DNA from: Gordonia pseudamarae
GTDB lineage: Bacteria > Actinomycetota > Actinomycetes > Mycobacteriales > Mycobacteriaceae
Reading direction: 5' to 3'
NCBI RefSeq assembly: GCF_025273675.1
Contig: NZ_CP045809.1
Location: 2,232,001-2,296,000, forward strand
Length of the DNA stretch: 64,000 nucleotides
The position numbers and the translations under genes are program-made. The number at the start of each line of letters is the position of its first letter. Positions within the stretch are counted from its first letter, which is position 1. Under the pieces are notes generated by a model. That model did no database searches, was not told the origin of the DNA, and saw only the letters and a program-made list of their open reading frames with translations. This document shows positions 17,080-26,605 of the stretch, one piece after another.

Positions 17080-18446
17080 CCACGCGCGCGGTCGCGGTCA
17101 TCGGTGGGGGAGTGTCGGGGCTGACCGCCGCCTACCGACTCCGGCAGGCTCTCGGCGCCGACATATCCATCGACCTGTACGAGCGGTCCGGGCGGCTCGG
17201 CGGCCTGCTCAACACCACCACCGTCGGGGGGCTCACCGTGGACGTCGGGGCGGAGGCGTTCATCGTCCGGCGGCCCGAGGTCCTCGACCTGGTACGCGAA
17301 CTGGGCCTGGGCGACCGCGTCGTGTCACCGACCGGCCGCCGACCGGCCATCTGGTCCGGTGGCCGACTGCACCCGCTGCCGACACCCGCCCTGATGGGGG
17401 TACCCGCCACCCCCGACGCCGTCGACGGTCTGGCCGACGCCGACGATCTGGTGCGGATCGCCGCCGAACCCGGGCGGCCGTGGACGTGGAAGTCCGGTGC
17501 CGACCCGAGCGTCGGGGATCTGATCGGCGACCGGTTCGGGCCGTCGGTGGTGGCCCGTAGCGTCGACCCGATGCTCGGCGGCGTGTACTCCAGCCTGTCC
17601 GGCGACATCGGCCTGCGCGAGGCGCTTCCGGCCCTCGCCGCCCGACTGGACGCCGGTGCGCCCGGTGTCCGGGCCGCGGTCACCGACCTGATCGCCGCCG
17701 GAGCCGGTACGACCGGACCGGTGTTCGGCACCCTGGTCGGCGGCTACCGGACGCTCGTCGACGCCCTGGCCGCGGCGTCGGCGGTGCGGATAGTCGAGCA
17801 CGAGGTGACAGCGCTCGCGTCCGCCGCCGACGGCTGGGAGGTGAACGGACGGACATATGCGGGGGTGATCGTGGCCGCGCCCGCCTGGGAGGCCGCCCGG
17901 CTGCTCGGTGACTCCGCACCGGCGCTGTCGGCGGACCTGGCCGCCGTCGAGCCGGCGGGCAGTGCCGTCGTTTCCATCACCCTGGCCGAGGGCACCGCGG
18001 TACCGGAACATTCCGGTGTCCTCGTGGCGACCGGTGAATCGTTGCGCGCCAAGGCCTTCACATTCAGCTCCCAGAAGTGGGCGCACGTCGCGGGTGGTGG
18101 ACTGGTGTCGGTGCGGGCCTCGTTCGGCCGCTACGGCGAACCCGTCACCGCCGGTGACGACGAACTCGTGTCGATCGCGCTCGACGACCTCGACGAGGTG
18201 ATCGCCACCGCCGGATGCGGATCGGTCGCGGACCGCATCGTCGAGGCACAGGCACAGCGATGGCCGACCGGACTTCCGAGGTACGCCCCCGGCCACCTCG
18301 CCCGCATGGCCGAAGCCCGGCGATCTCGGCCGCACCGGCTGGTCCTCACCGGATCCTCATACGCCGGTGTCGGCGTACCCGCGTGCGTCGCCGACGCCGG
18401 GTACGCGGCGGCCGATCTCGTGGCCGACCTCACCTCGGTGCATTGA
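17076..18446 (+). CDS. hemY: Coproporphyrinogen/protoporphyrinogen III oxidase, HemY type
   Basis: A 456-residue FAD enzyme. The dinucleotide-binding motif [15 protein letters not shown] is at the N-terminus, with the ribose-binding acid in [12 protein letters not shown]. The C-terminal FAD-binding motif is in [21 protein letters not shown]. In Actinobacteria this enzyme (also called HemG or CgoX) oxidises coproporphyrinogen III to coproporphyrin III in the coproporphyrin-dependent haem route, in agreement with hemQ about 1.1 kb downstream. GTG 17076 overlaps the hemE stop. Confidence 0.95.
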   Translation: MTTRAVAVIGGGVSGLTAAYRLRQALGADISIDLYERSGRLGGLLNTTTVGGLTVDVGAEAFIVRRPEVLDLVRELGLGDRVVSPTGRRPAIWSGGRLHPLPTPALMGVPATPDAVDGLADADDLVRIAAEPGRPWTWKSGADPSVGDLIGDRFGPSVVARSVDPMLGGVYSSLSGDIGLREALPALAARLDAGAPGVRAAVTDLIAAGAGTTGPVFGTLVGGYRTLVDALAAASAVRIVEHEVTALASAADGWEVNGRTYAGVIVAAPAWEAARLLGDSAPALSADLAAVEPAGSAVVSITLAEGTAVPEHSGVLVATGESLRAKAFTFSSQKWAHVAGGGLVSVRASFGRYGEPVTAGDDELVSIALDDLDEVIATAGCGSVADRIVEAQAQRWPTGLPRYAPGHLARMAEARRSRPHRLVLTGSSYAGVGVPACVADAGYAAADLVADLTSVH

Positions 18447-18489
18447 TCGGGGACGGTGGTTGATGCGGGTGGGGCCTGAGTCCATCCGT

Positions 18490-19326
18490 TTACCGTCGAT
18501 CCTTGTCGATCGGCTCCGTCGCCGGCGGGAAGAGCGGGCCACCACCGAATGCCGGTCGATGGGAATCGGGTACCGTCGCCGAATCGTTGTTGGTGATCCC
18601 GTGCTCGGCGCCGTATTCGGCGGTGACGATGGTGTGCCCGTTCTGGCGCCCGAGGTCGGGATCGTCGGCCAAGGCCGCGACGACGCGTCCGACGAACTCG
18701 GGGTCTTCGGCCCGGTCGACCGGAAAGCCGGCGAATTCGGTCAACCCACTACCGAGTAGCAGAGGCGTTCGGATCAAGCCGAGCCATAGCGACACCGCGG
18801 TGACACCGGTTCCCGTCAATTCATGGCCCATGTCGTAGGCCATCTTGTCCAAGGCCGTCTTGCCCATCCCATAGAGCACCGAATGCAGGTGCCCACGACT
18901 GCCGAATGACGAGGTCGAGGCAATCAGCCCACTACCCCGGGGCACCATCAGTGCGGCGGCGTGGACCGCGGCCACATAATGTGAGCGTAGGCCGATGCCG
19001 ATCAGGGAATCCCAATCCGAGATCGGGCGCTCATAGAACTTCGCGGTGAAGCCGGCGAACCCTCGCGGAGAGGCCCAGGCGTTATTCACCAGCAGGTCGA
19101 GGTGACCGGCCTCGTCGGCGATCTGTGCGAAGGCGGCTGCGACAGCGTCGTCGTCGGCGTGATCGACCGGAAGATTGACGATCCCGGTCGGCCCCGAACC
19201 ACGTCGAGAGGTGCCGTAGACGCGCCAACCGGCGTCACGAAGTGCGGTGGCGACGCCCAGGCCGACACCGCGACTTGCTCCGGTGACTAGTGCGACGCGA
19301 TCAGGGGCAGGCGAAGTGGTTGACAT
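18490..19326 (-). CDS. Short-chain dehydrogenase/reductase
   Basis: A 278-residue classical SDR: cofactor motif TGASRGVGLG near residue 15, NNAWA (NNAG-like), catalytic Ser in STSSFGS and the YxxxK pair in LYGMGKTALDK. Substrate is unknown. It lies on the opposite strand between hemY and hemQ, a place where the mycobacterial haem cluster has no such gene, so it is probably an insertion into the haem region in this lineage. Confidence 0.85.
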   Translation of the reverse strand: MSTTSPAPDRVALVTGASRGVGLGVATALRDAGWRVYGTSRRGSGPTGIVNLPVDHADDDAVAAAFAQIADEAGHLDLLVNNAWASPRGFAGFTAKFYERPISDWDSLIGIGLRSHYVAAVHAAALMVPRGSGLIASTSSFGSRGHLHSVLYGMGKTALDKMAYDMGHELTGTGVTAVSLWLGLIRTPLLLGSGLTEFAGFPVDRAEDPEFVGRVVAALADDPDLGRQNGHTIVTAEYGAEHGITNNDSATVPDSHRPAFGGGPLFPPATEPIDKDRR

Positions 19327-19475
19327 CGGACCACTCTAAGCACACCTCGTGCACTCGCGGGAGAACGGTGTGCCCATACTGATCGCCCGTCCCTCACACG
19401 ATCGATCACCATCGCCGATCAGTACACCTGATACATAGACAACGTCGACGGCGCCGGCATCCCCGACTGGCCGAT

Positions 19476-19535
19476 CGACCCTTCTGCGTTCGACCCTTCT
19501 GCGTTCGACCCTTCTGCGTTCGACCCTTCTGCCCG
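19476..19535. repeat. Tandem repeat, 4 x 15 bp
   Basis: CGACCCTTCTGCGTT is repeated at 19476, 19491 and 19506, with a fourth copy at 19521 that differs at its end. It sits 18 bases before the hemQ start, so copy number could affect the hemQ leader or promoter. Confidence 0.9.
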
Positions 19536-19552
19536 GTGGCACGATAGAGGTC

Positions 19553-20248
19553 ATGAGCCGCCTGGATTATGACGAACTGAACTCGACGATCCGCTACCTG
19601 ATGTTTTCGGTGTTCAAGGTGCGTGCCGGGGAACTTCCCGAGGACCGCGCCAAGGTCAAGGAGGACGCCACCGCGTTCTTCACCTCCCTCGAGGACGAGG
19701 GCATCGTGGTGCGCGGGGTGTACGACGTCGCCGGACTGCGTGCCGACGCGGATTTCATGATCTGGTGGCACGCACCCGGCATCGAGGCACTTCAGGGGGC
19801 CTACTCCCGGTTCCGTCGCGAGGTGCAGCTCGGCAAGGTGTCCGACGCCGTGTGGAGCAACGCGGCCGTGCACCGGCCCGCCGAGTTCAACCGCGCCCAC
19901 ATCCCGGCGTTCCTGGCCGGTGAGGCGCCCGGCAACTACATCTGCGTGTACCCGTTCGTCAGGTCGTACGAGTGGTATCTGCTGCCCGACGAGGACCGTC
20001 GCAAGATGCTCAAGGACCACGGGATGGCCGCGCACAGCTACGCCGACGTCCGCGCCAACACGGTGCCCGCGTTCGCCCTCGGCGACTACGAGTGGCTGCT
20101 CGCGTTCGAGGCGCCCGAGATGATCCGCATCGTCGATCTGATGCGCGATCTGCGGGCCACCGAGGCGCGCATGCACGTGCGTGAGGAGACCCCGTTCTTC
20201 TCCGGTCCGCGTGTGGAGGTCGAGGCGCTCATCGACTCGCTGCCGTGA
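19553..20248 (+). CDS. hemQ: Coproheme decarboxylase (HemQ/ChdC)
   Basis: A 231-residue member of the chlorite-dismutase-like family. It converts iron-coproporphyrin III to haem b by oxidative decarboxylation, the last step of the coproporphyrin-dependent pathway. Recognisable stretches are [35 protein letters not shown] (holding the active-site Tyr of the family) and the region with the proximal His, [13 protein letters not shown]. Length is normal. Matches Rv2676c by position. Confidence 0.95.
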   Translation: MSRLDYDELNSTIRYLMFSVFKVRAGELPEDRAKVKEDATAFFTSLEDEGIVVRGVYDVAGLRADADFMIWWHAPGIEALQGAYSRFRREVQLGKVSDAVWSNAAVHRPAEFNRAHIPAFLAGEAPGNYICVYPFVRSYEWYLLPDEDRRKMLKDHGMAAHSYADVRANTVPAFALGDYEWLLAFEAPEMIRIVDLMRDLRATEARMHVREETPFFSGPRVEVEALIDSLP

Positions 20249-20255
20249 CACCGAA

Positions 20256-20296
20256 CCCGGTCGTGGCCGTACCCGTGCGGGACGGCCACGACCGGG
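20256..20296. terminator. Hairpin between convergent hemQ and msrB
   Basis: CCCGGTCGTGGCCGT (20256-20270) pairs perfectly with ACGGCCACGACCGGG (20282-20296), a 15-bp stem with an 11-base loop. It lies in the short gap between two convergent genes and probably ends both transcripts, although there is no clear T tract. Confidence 0.75.
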
Positions 20297-20305
20297 CCCG
20301 GACCG

Positions 20306-20707
20306 TCAGCTCTGTTCGAGCCGCAGGCTGATCGAGTTGATGCAGTACCGCAGGTCGGTGGGGGTGGGGTAGCCCTCGCCGGAGAACACATGCCCCAGAT
20401 GTGAGCCGCAGTTCGCGCACAGCACCTCCACCCGGCGCATCCCCAGCGAATCGTCGGCGCGTTCGATGATCGAGTCGCCGGCGAGCGGGGAGAAGAACGA
20501 CGGCCAGCCGCAATGCGACTCGAACTTCTGCTCACTGCGGAACAGTTCGGCGTCGCACGCCCGGCACCGATACACCCCGACCGTGGTGGTGTCGGTGTAT
20601 TCCCCGGTGAACGGTGCCTCGGTACCGGCTCGGCGCAGTACCCGGAACTCGGCCGGGGTCAGGCGTGCCTTCCACTCGTCGTCGGAGAGTTCGGTGAAGT
20701 CGGTCAT
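20306..20707 (-). CDS. msrB: Peptide methionine (R)-S-oxide reductase
   Basis: Reduces the R form of methionine sulfoxide in proteins. 133 residues. Two CxxC zinc pairs (CRACD, CANCG), the substrate-pocket motif [17 protein letters not shown] and the catalytic Cys in [11 protein letters not shown] are present, so the enzyme looks intact. ATG 20707 overlaps the aftC stop (ATGA), so it is coupled to aftC, as in Rv2674-Rv2673. Confidence 0.96.
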   Translation of the reverse strand: MTDFTELSDDEWKARLTPAEFRVLRRAGTEAPFTGEYTDTTTVGVYRCRACDAELFRSEQKFESHCGWPSFFSPLAGDSIIERADDSLGMRRVEVLCANCGSHLGHVFSGEGYPTPTDLRYCINSISLRLEQS

Positions 20708-21987
20708 CCGTTCACGGTAGTCACCGGGGTGGGATCGTCGCCACCCACGGCGTCGGCGTCCTCCGCAGCACGGTGGCGTCGCGGCCATTCCTCCAGCAGC
20801 GGACCGGCCGCGCCGGCCTTGCGCAGATCGAGGTAGCGGAACAGCAGGCTACAGAACACGGCGACCATGATCAGCGACCAGCCCATGGTCACCTTGTTGT
20901 ACTCCATCATCCGGCCGAACGCCTCCCACCGGTCGGAGTAGAAGCTGTCGAAGGCGAACGCGCCGTACACGCCGAGCCAGGCGGGCCAGTTGCGCATCGG
21001 CGAGCCGGGCAGCAGCACCGAGGCCAGCAGTGGGAACAGCAGCATCGAGTAGTAGCCCTGACCGAGTGAGCCGACGAGGAATTCGGTGGTCAGCAGCACA
21101 CCCGACGACACGGTCAGCCACAGCAGCTCGTCGGTCCTGCGGTAGTACCGGTAGAGGAACCACAGCGAGAACACGGCCATCAGGGCGAACGCCGCCCGCA
21201 GCAGCAGCACCAGCCAGTCCGCGACACCGAAGTAGGCGCCGTTGCCGGCGATGGAACTGTTGTAGTAGTCGCGGACCTCACTCAGGTACGGCAGGGTGCG
21301 GTGCACGAAGTCGGCCGAATCGACGCCCATCGGCCAGGCGATCACCAGCAGCGCCAACGGCACCACCGCGGCCGGGATGATCGCCTTCCACTGCCGGTTC
21401 AGCAGCGCGAGCAGCAGCAGGGGCGCCAACACCGGCTTCACGGCGATCGTCAGACCGATGAACACCCCCGCCCACCAGTCGTGGCGGCCGCGCAGCATTA
21501 ACAGGAAGCCGAGCAGGCCGAGCAGCACGAATCCGTTGAAGTTGGTGAACACCAGAGTGTTGGTGACGGTTTCGGTGCTGAAGAAGAAGAGCAGGACCGC
21601 GGGCATCTGCCAGCCGCCGATCCCGTAGCCGAACAGGCGCACCAACAGATACGCCGACAGCACCAACACGATGGTGCTCAGCGCGATGAACACCCATCGG
21701 GCATCCTCGTAGTCGAGTGTGGCCAGCGGGGCCATCACCAGCGTTCCCGACGGCGGATACAGATAGTGCGGATCCACGGTGTCGTAGTTCTCGGCGTATA
21801 CCGGGAAGTCATTCAGGAAACGCCATGCCGCGAGGTAGACGGGCCGGAAGTCATTGGTTCGAGCGCCGTCGACACCGAGTATCACCGATCGGTGCAGCAC
21901 CATCATGATCGATATCGGCCACAGGATCATCGGTATCACCCGTTGCGCGGAACTCCGCGGAAACAGGATGCGATCTACTACTGCCAC
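20704..21987 (-). CDS. aftC: Arabinofuranosyltransferase AftC (GT87/DUF2029)
   Basis: A 427-residue polytopic membrane protein with about ten hydrophobic segments. The Asp in [20 protein letters not shown] near the N-terminus lies in the first periplasmic loop, typical of GT-C enzymes using decaprenyl-phosphate-arabinose; [11 protein letters not shown] follows. In mycobacteria AftC adds alpha-1,3 branches to arabinan of arabinogalactan and lipoarabinomannan. It lies between msrB and a secreted hydrolase-like gene, as in Rv2674-Rv2672. The presence of aftC shows that the host makes an arabinan-containing wall. Confidence 0.9.
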   Translation of the reverse strand: MAVVDRILFPRSSAQRVIPMILWPISIMMVLHRSVILGVDGARTNDFRPVYLAAWRFLNDFPVYAENYDTVDPHYLYPPSGTLVMAPLATLDYEDARWVFIALSTIVLVLSAYLLVRLFGYGIGGWQMPAVLLFFFSTETVTNTLVFTNFNGFVLLGLLGFLLMLRGRHDWWAGVFIGLTIAVKPVLAPLLLLALLNRQWKAIIPAAVVPLALLVIAWPMGVDSADFVHRTLPYLSEVRDYYNSSIAGNGAYFGVADWLVLLLRAAFALMAVFSLWFLYRYYRRTDELLWLTVSSGVLLTTEFLVGSLGQGYYSMLLFPLLASVLLPGSPMRNWPAWLGVYGAFAFDSFYSDRWEAFGRMMEYNKVTMGWSLIMVAVFCSLLFRYLDLRKAGAAGPLLEEWPRRHRAAEDADAVGGDDPTPVTTVNG

Positions 21988-22038
21988 CCGCGAACCGTAC
22001 TACGGGCGGCCGTCCCGATCGGTGAGCGACCCGGACCG

Positions 22039-23625
22039 TCAGGTGGGACAGTCCCGCTCAGTGGGGCCCGAGAGCGGTGTGGTACCGAGATAGTCCGTGA
22101 CCAAGGCCGCCGCGCAGGTGCTGTTGGCCAGTGTCGAGTAGCCCAGTCCGTCCCAACGCACCGCGAACGGGGTGACCCCGGCCCGCAGCAGGGTGGCGTT
22201 GAGTTCGCGCGCGCCCTGACCGCCGTTGACCGGATCGTCCGTGGTGTTGAGCACCACCGGCACCACCGGCAGATCCGACGGCGGGTTGGAGGTTGGTGCC
22301 GTTCCCCAACCCGAGCAGCGCAGCAGCGACATCGCCGTGTCGGTGCCGGTCAGCGGATACTGGTCGGCCCAGCGTGTGATCAGCGCGGGCACCTCGTTCT
22401 GTCCGACCGTGCCGGTGGCATCGTTGCACCGCGCCAGCAGCTGTCCGTCCGATAAGCGCAGGGTGGCGCCCCGTTCGGCGGCCGCGGCCAGGGTGTCGAC
22501 GTCGCCGTTCGCGGCGTCGGCAACCATCGTGGCCACCTGCCGGGTCGTCGCCGACGACGATGGCGAGGTGGCCAGCGCGGTGGTGATCGCCGAGAGCGCC
22601 TGGGCCTCGGACAGGGAACCGAGCCGTCCGGCGCGTGCGTCGGCGAGAACCCGGGCCAGGGTGCCGGCGGGATCGCCGCCCATCGGGCAACTATCGGCGG
22701 CGGCGCAGCGCTGGGCGAACGTCTGCAGCGCGGATTGGACACCGCCCGCGGTCAGCCGCGCCCGATCCTTGGCCGGTTTGCCGAACGCCGTCGGCGTGTC
22801 GAGGATGATGCGTCCGGCGCGGCCACCGAAGTCCGCGGTGTACGCGAGCACCACATCGGCACCCTCGCCGATGCCGAGCAACGCCAGCCGGTCCACCTTC
22901 CACGCCCGGCGCAGCGTGTCGATGTCGGCGGCCGCGTTCGCGATCGAGTAGCTGAGCTGAGTCGGGTCCAGCGCTTCGGTACAGCCGTCCGAAGCCGACG
23001 CCGCGGCGGTGGTCAACGTCTCGATCCGGGCCGCGGTGTCGCGGGCACGGCCGACCTGGCCGTTGGTGAAGATCGCGGTGCGTTCGTCCCGGGTCAGGCA
23101 GTCCACGGCACTGCTGTCGGCCAGACCACGCCGGTCGACGGCCACCACGGGATTGGTGTCGAGCAGGGAACGGCCGGGGCCGGTGGCCAGGAGCAGCGCG
23201 CCGAGCGTCGACGGGAAGTCGCTGCCGGTGGTCAGGACCACCGGCACCGCCTGTGTCGGCGTCGAGGCCGAACGCACCCGCGTCAGTGACACGGTCAAGG
23301 TGCCCGCATCCTGGTCGGCGGGGTCGATCGGGGAGTCCAGGACTGCGCATTCGATCCGTGTGCCCGTGGCCGGCCGGACACCGTAGGTTCTGACGGCGGA
23401 GTCGGCGCAGTCGGTCCACGACAGCTCGCTCGCGGGCGCGGTGAGGGCGGGCAACGACGCCGTTGCCGACTCCGAAGTGCTCGCCGGGCCCGAACCGCCG
23501 TCGTCGCCGGTGACCAGATCGGGACCGGGGTCGGGGCCGGTGGCACAGCCGGCGAGTGTGAGGGCGGCGGCCAGCGAAGCCGCGGCCAGGCGCAGGGCAC
23601 CGCGTGGCGGACTGAACCGAGGCAT
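22039..23625 (-). CDS. Secreted lipoprotein of the alpha/beta-hydrolase (TAP-like) family, apparently without catalytic residues
   Basis: A 528-residue protein with a lipoprotein signal peptide (RLAAASLAAALTLAGC, lipid-attached Cys27), so it is exported and membrane anchored. It resembles Rv2672 and other tripeptidyl-peptidase-like hydrolases: PVVLTTGSDFPSTLG, VAVDRRGLADSSAVDC, and a C-terminal part with VVLNTTDDPVNGGQGA. The expected GxSxG elbow reads LLGIGEGADVVLAY (no Ser), and the region where the catalytic His is expected reads WDGLGYSTLAN. It may be a non-enzymatic relative; that is inferred from motif comparison by eye. Confidence 0.8.
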   Translation of the reverse strand: MPRFSPPRGALRLAAASLAAALTLAGCATGPDPGPDLVTGDDGGSGPASTSESATASLPALTAPASELSWTDCADSAVRTYGVRPATGTRIECAVLDSPIDPADQDAGTLTVSLTRVRSASTPTQAVPVVLTTGSDFPSTLGALLLATGPGRSLLDTNPVVAVDRRGLADSSAVDCLTRDERTAIFTNGQVGRARDTAARIETLTTAAASASDGCTEALDPTQLSYSIANAAADIDTLRRAWKVDRLALLGIGEGADVVLAYTADFGGRAGRIILDTPTAFGKPAKDRARLTAGGVQSALQTFAQRCAAADSCPMGGDPAGTLARVLADARAGRLGSLSEAQALSAITTALATSPSSSATTRQVATMVADAANGDVDTLAAAAERGATLRLSDGQLLARCNDATGTVGQNEVPALITRWADQYPLTGTDTAMSLLRCSGWGTAPTSNPPSDLPVVPVVLNTTDDPVNGGQGARELNATLLRAGVTPFAVRWDGLGYSTLANSTCAAALVTDYLGTTPLSGPTERDCPT

Positions 23626-23697
23626 GTTCGCGAGCCTACGGCATACCGATCGGTCGCCCGGATACCGCAGCGGACCCGGACGGCTGTGTGCGGCGGG

Positions 23698-24486
23698 TCA
23701 GCGGGCGGGTTCGCGGACCCATCGGGTGAACACGAATCCGTCGTCGTCGGCCACGACCGTCACCGGTCGCATCGACCGCTGCGAGGCGAGCGCCGGGCCG
23801 TTCGCGATGCGGCCCGCACCACCGGCCACCAGCATCGGACTGGTGGTGTGACACAGCTCGTCCACCACACCGGCGGCCAGCGCACTGCCGAACAGGCTGG
23901 GCCCGCCCTCGCACAGCACCCGGCCCCAGCCGCGCTCACCACACTCCCGGATCAGCAGCTCGGGATCGACGGTGTCCTCGCCGCAGGACACGACGGTCGC
24001 GCCCGCATCGGTCAGCGCCCGCCTGCGGTCGGCGGGGGCCGCCTCGCACGTGAAGATCACCGTGTCGGGGTGGGCAAGCGGGGAGTAGTCGGTGGGGATG
24101 CCCAGCGACCGGGACACCAGCGCGAGCGTCGGGGCCGGTGCCTGCCCGTCCCTCCGCCGGGCCGCCACGAACACGTCGTCGGGCTGCGGCTGCCGGTAGC
24201 CTTCGGTCAGCGCGGTGCGGGCGCCCACCACGACCACGTCGGCCAGCGCACGCAACACCCGGAAGACGGCCCGGTCACCCGGTCCGGCGAGATCGCCGGA
24301 TTTTCCGTTGCGGGTGACGGCTCCGTCGATCGAACTGACGAAGTTCACCCGGAACCACGGTGTACCCGTACCGGGCGGCGATGACGACGTCGGTGGATAC
24401 GGATAGAGATCGGCCAGTGCGCGGAGCGTGGCCGGGTCATCGACACTTCCGGATGTGATGTGGGTCGCTTTCAGCTCGGAGAACAT
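23698..24486 (-). CDS. RibD C-terminal domain reductase
   Basis: A 262-residue protein with a RibD_C (dihydrofolate-reductase-like) fold: FRVNFVSSIDGAVT, DVVVVGARTALTEGY and VLCEGGPSLFGSALAAGVVDELCHT. The family reduces the ribosylamino group of the pyrimidine intermediate in riboflavin synthesis, but the deaminase half is absent, as in Rv2671, whose relatives can instead have dihydrofolate reductase-like activity. The role is thus uncertain. ATG 24486 is chosen because family similarity starts after it. Confidence 0.85.
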   Translation of the reverse strand: MFSELKATHITSGSVDDPATLRALADLYPYPPTSSSPPGTGTPWFRVNFVSSIDGAVTRNGKSGDLAGPGDRAVFRVLRALADVVVVGARTALTEGYRQPQPDDVFVAARRRDGQAPAPTLALVSRSLGIPTDYSPLAHPDTVIFTCEAAPADRRRALTDAGATVVSCGEDTVDPELLIRECGERGWGRVLCEGGPSLFGSALAAGVVDELCHTTSPMLVAGGAGRIANGPALASQRSMRPVTVVADDDGFVFTRWVREPAR

Positions 24487-24521
24487 GAGTCCATCATGGA
24501 CCGGACCGCTACGCTCCACGT

Positions 24522-25538
24522 ATGGTGGCACGACTCTGCGACAGAAACCCCTCGATCTCCCCGGACGCGTTGGTCGACGACATGGTGCCACCCTCGACGT
24601 TCGATCACGTGAGTTTCGACTCGTACATTCCCGACCCCAACGAGCCCAGCCAGGCGCAGGCGGTGGCCAAGGCCCGTGACTTCGTGGCCCGCGCGAGCAA
24701 GGTCCGGGGAAAGAAAAAGGGCTTCTTCTCCCGGAACAAAGAACCCCAGCACGGCGTCGGCCTGTACCTCGACGGTGGTTTCGGTGTCGGCAAGACGCAC
24801 CTGTTGGCGTCGATCTACCATTCGATGCCCGCCCCGAAGTCGTTCGCCACCTTCGTCGAGGTCACCCACGTGGTCGGTGCGCTCGGCTTCACCAACGCGG
24901 TCGACCGGCTGTCCGAACACACCGTGCTCTGCATCGACGAGTTCGAGCTCGACGATCCCGGTGACACGATGCTGGTCTCGCGGCTGCTGACCGAGCTGTC
25001 CGCGCGCGGGGTGTCGATCGTGGCCACCTCCAACACGCTGCCCGGCCAGCTCGGCGAGGGCCGGTTCGCCGCACAGGACTTCCTGCGCGAGATCCGCAAG
25101 CTGTCGGGGATCTTCGAGACGATCCGTGTCGACGGTCCCGACTACCGGCACCGCGACCTGCCGCCGGCACCCGAACCCAGGACCGAGGCCGAACTGGTCT
25201 CCGTCGCCGAGGCCACCCCGGGCGCCACCCTCGACAGCTTCGACGACCTGTGCAAGCATCTGGCGACGTTGCACCCGTCCAAGTACAAGGCACTGGTCGA
25301 CGGAGTGTCGCTGGTGTGCATCGACGGGGTGCATCCGGCGCCCGATCAGACGGTCGCGCTGCGGATCGTGGTGCTCGCCGACCGCCTGTACGACGCCGAC
25401 ATCCCGGTCACGGTCGCCGGTAGCAAACTCGACGAAATCTTCACCGACGAGATGATCAACGGTGGCTACCGCAAGAAGTACCTGCGCGCCACCTCGCGAC
25501 TGCTCGCCCTGTCCCGATTCGCCGAATCCAAGGTGTGA
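24522..25538 (+). CDS. zapE: AFG1/ZapE-type ATPase
   Basis: A 338-residue P-loop ATPase. Walker A GGFGVGKTHLLASIY (about residues 85-99), Walker B VLCIDEFELDD (about 143) and a sensor-like TSNTLP are in place. This is the family of the cell-division protein ZapE and mitochondrial AFG1 (Rv2670c in M. tuberculosis). Family members act on the divisome or in protein quality control; here the role is inferred. Divergent from the RibD-like gene with 35 bases between starts. Confidence 0.9.
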   Translation: MVARLCDRNPSISPDALVDDMVPPSTFDHVSFDSYIPDPNEPSQAQAVAKARDFVARASKVRGKKKGFFSRNKEPQHGVGLYLDGGFGVGKTHLLASIYHSMPAPKSFATFVEVTHVVGALGFTNAVDRLSEHTVLCIDEFELDDPGDTMLVSRLLTELSARGVSIVATSNTLPGQLGEGRFAAQDFLREIRKLSGIFETIRVDGPDYRHRDLPPAPEPRTEAELVSVAEATPGATLDSFDDLCKHLATLHPSKYKALVDGVSLVCIDGVHPAPDQTVALRIVVLADRLYDADIPVTVAGSKLDEIFTDEMINGGYRKKYLRATSRLLALSRFAESKV

Positions 25539-25547
25539 CAGTCGGAT

Positions 25548-25786
25548 TCAGCACTGTGCATCGGTCCATTCGAACGGAGATGTCATAGCCGGGCGGGAGG
25601 CGATCTGCCGGGCCGCGTCGGCGATCACGGCCGATCCATCCGTCGAGCAGTCGGTGCCGCACGCGGTTGCACCGGAGTTCCCCATGTTGTCGTGCCAGGA
25701 GTCTGTCGTGCCAGGAGTCTGTCGTGCCAGGAGTCTGCGGACCCGCACGCGTTCAGCGCCAGGACGACCGCGATGCCCGGCGGCAT
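25548..25786 (-). pseudogene. Small lipoprotein-like gene put out of frame by a 16-bp repeat
   Basis: From ATG 25786 the frame reads a short hydrophobic segment ending in a lipobox-like Cys (VVLALNACGSADSW), then enters three copies of a 16-base repeat (25690-25737). Because 16 is not a multiple of 3, three copies shift the frame. With one or four copies the frame continues as HDNMGNSGATACGTDC and ends ...SPFEWTDAQC at 25548. Both halves look like one small secreted Cys-containing protein of about 68 residues. The family is not recognised and the true start may lie further upstream. Confidence 0.4.
25690..25737. repeat. Tandem repeat, 3 x 16 bp
   Basis: TCGTGCCAGGAGTCTG occurs three times in perfect succession at 25690, 25706 and 25722, inside the small lipoprotein-like reading frame on the minus strand. 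Confidence 0.92.
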
Positions 25787-25871
25787 CGCGATATCGAGAA
25801 TGCGGGCGGCGCCGGGGGACGTGATCGGGTGTCGTTCGGTGATGGGACGACGGCCGCGGTCGGCCGGTTGA

Positions 25872-26510
25872 TCAGAAGGTCAGATGACGGCTCAGGACGT
25901 AGTCGTGCTCGACGTTCCCGTTCAGGTCGAAGGTCTTCTCCCCGACACGGGTGAAACCCGACTTGGCGTAGAACCGCTGGGCTCGATGGTTGTGCTGGTT
26001 CACACCGAGCCACGCGACGACACTGCCGCGGTCCCGGGAGGCCGCGAGGGCGGCGGTCATCAGGGCGGCGGCCACCGCGGAGCCGTGGTGGCCGGGCAGC
26101 ACGTACAGCTTCGATATCTCCGACGCGGGCCTGTCGGTGACCACGGCCACCACATCGGGATTCGACGGTGCGGTGTGGTGGACCAGGCTGTAGCCGACCA
26201 CCTCACCGTCCTCGCGGGCCACGAGCACATCGGAGTCGGGGTTCTCGATGTGCCGCACGAAGCTCGCCGGAGCGAAGTTGTTCGCGATGAACGCCGCGAT
26301 GTCCTCGTCGGTGCAGTGTGGGGGACAGGCCAGCGGAAAGGTGATGGCCGCGACGCGGGCGACCGCCTCGGCCATGCGGTCATCGGTGAGGAGCTCGATG
26401 ACCGGCCCAGAGGTGTTCGGCCGAGAGGTGTTCGGCCCAGAGGTGTTCGGCCCAGAGGTGTTCGGCCCAGGGGTGTTCGGTCGGGCTGCTTCCGACGGTT
26501 CGGTGTTCAT
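25872..26510 (-). CDS. GNAT-family N-acetyltransferase
   Basis: A 212-residue protein. The N-terminal tail of about 35 residues is a low-complexity run of PNTSG units encoded by a 15-bp DNA repeat; the rest is a GNAT domain with DVLVAREDGEVVGYSLV, ISKLYVLPGHHGSAVAAALM (acetyl-CoA pyrophosphate loop) and a C-terminal NHRAQRFYAKSGFTRVG. Substrate is unknown. ATG 26510 is preceded by GGAGAG; it lies in the place of Rv2669. Confidence 0.88.
   Translation of the reverse strand: MNTEPSEAARPNTPGPNTSGPNTSGPNTSRPNTSGPVIELLTDDRMAEAVARVAAITFPLACPPHCTDEDIAAFIANNFAPASFVRHIENPDSDVLVAREDGEVVGYSLVHHTAPSNPDVVAVVTDRPASEISKLYVLPGHHGSAVAAALMTAALAASRDRGSVVAWLGVNQHNHRAQRFYAKSGFTRVGEKTFDLNGNVEHDYVLSRHLTF
26411..26485. 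repeat. Coding tandem repeat, 5 x 15 bp
   Basis: Units of the type AGGTGTTCGGCCCAG (26411, 26426, 26441, 26456, 26471) encode PNTSG/PNTSR/PNTPG pentapeptides near the start of the GNAT gene. The 15-base period keeps the reading frame whatever the copy number. Confidence 0.9.
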
Positions 26511-26555
26511 CTCTCCGATGGTCCCTTCCATCCCGAGGCTCGTGACAGGGCAGGG

Positions 26556-26601
26556 TGCATACAAGGCAGGCCCGGCGAATGCCGGGCCTGCCTTGTATGC
26601 A
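26556..26601 (-). terminator. Perfect 21-bp hairpin after the tRNA operon
   Basis: Bases 26556-26576 pair perfectly with 26581-26601 around a GAAT loop; the stem core is CAAGGCAGGCCCGGC. It lies just downstream of the last tRNA-Val of the minus-strand tRNA operon and upstream of the GNAT gene, so a terminator or processing hairpin is the natural reading. It lacks a T tract. Confidence 0.7.
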
Positions 26602-26605
26602 TTGG

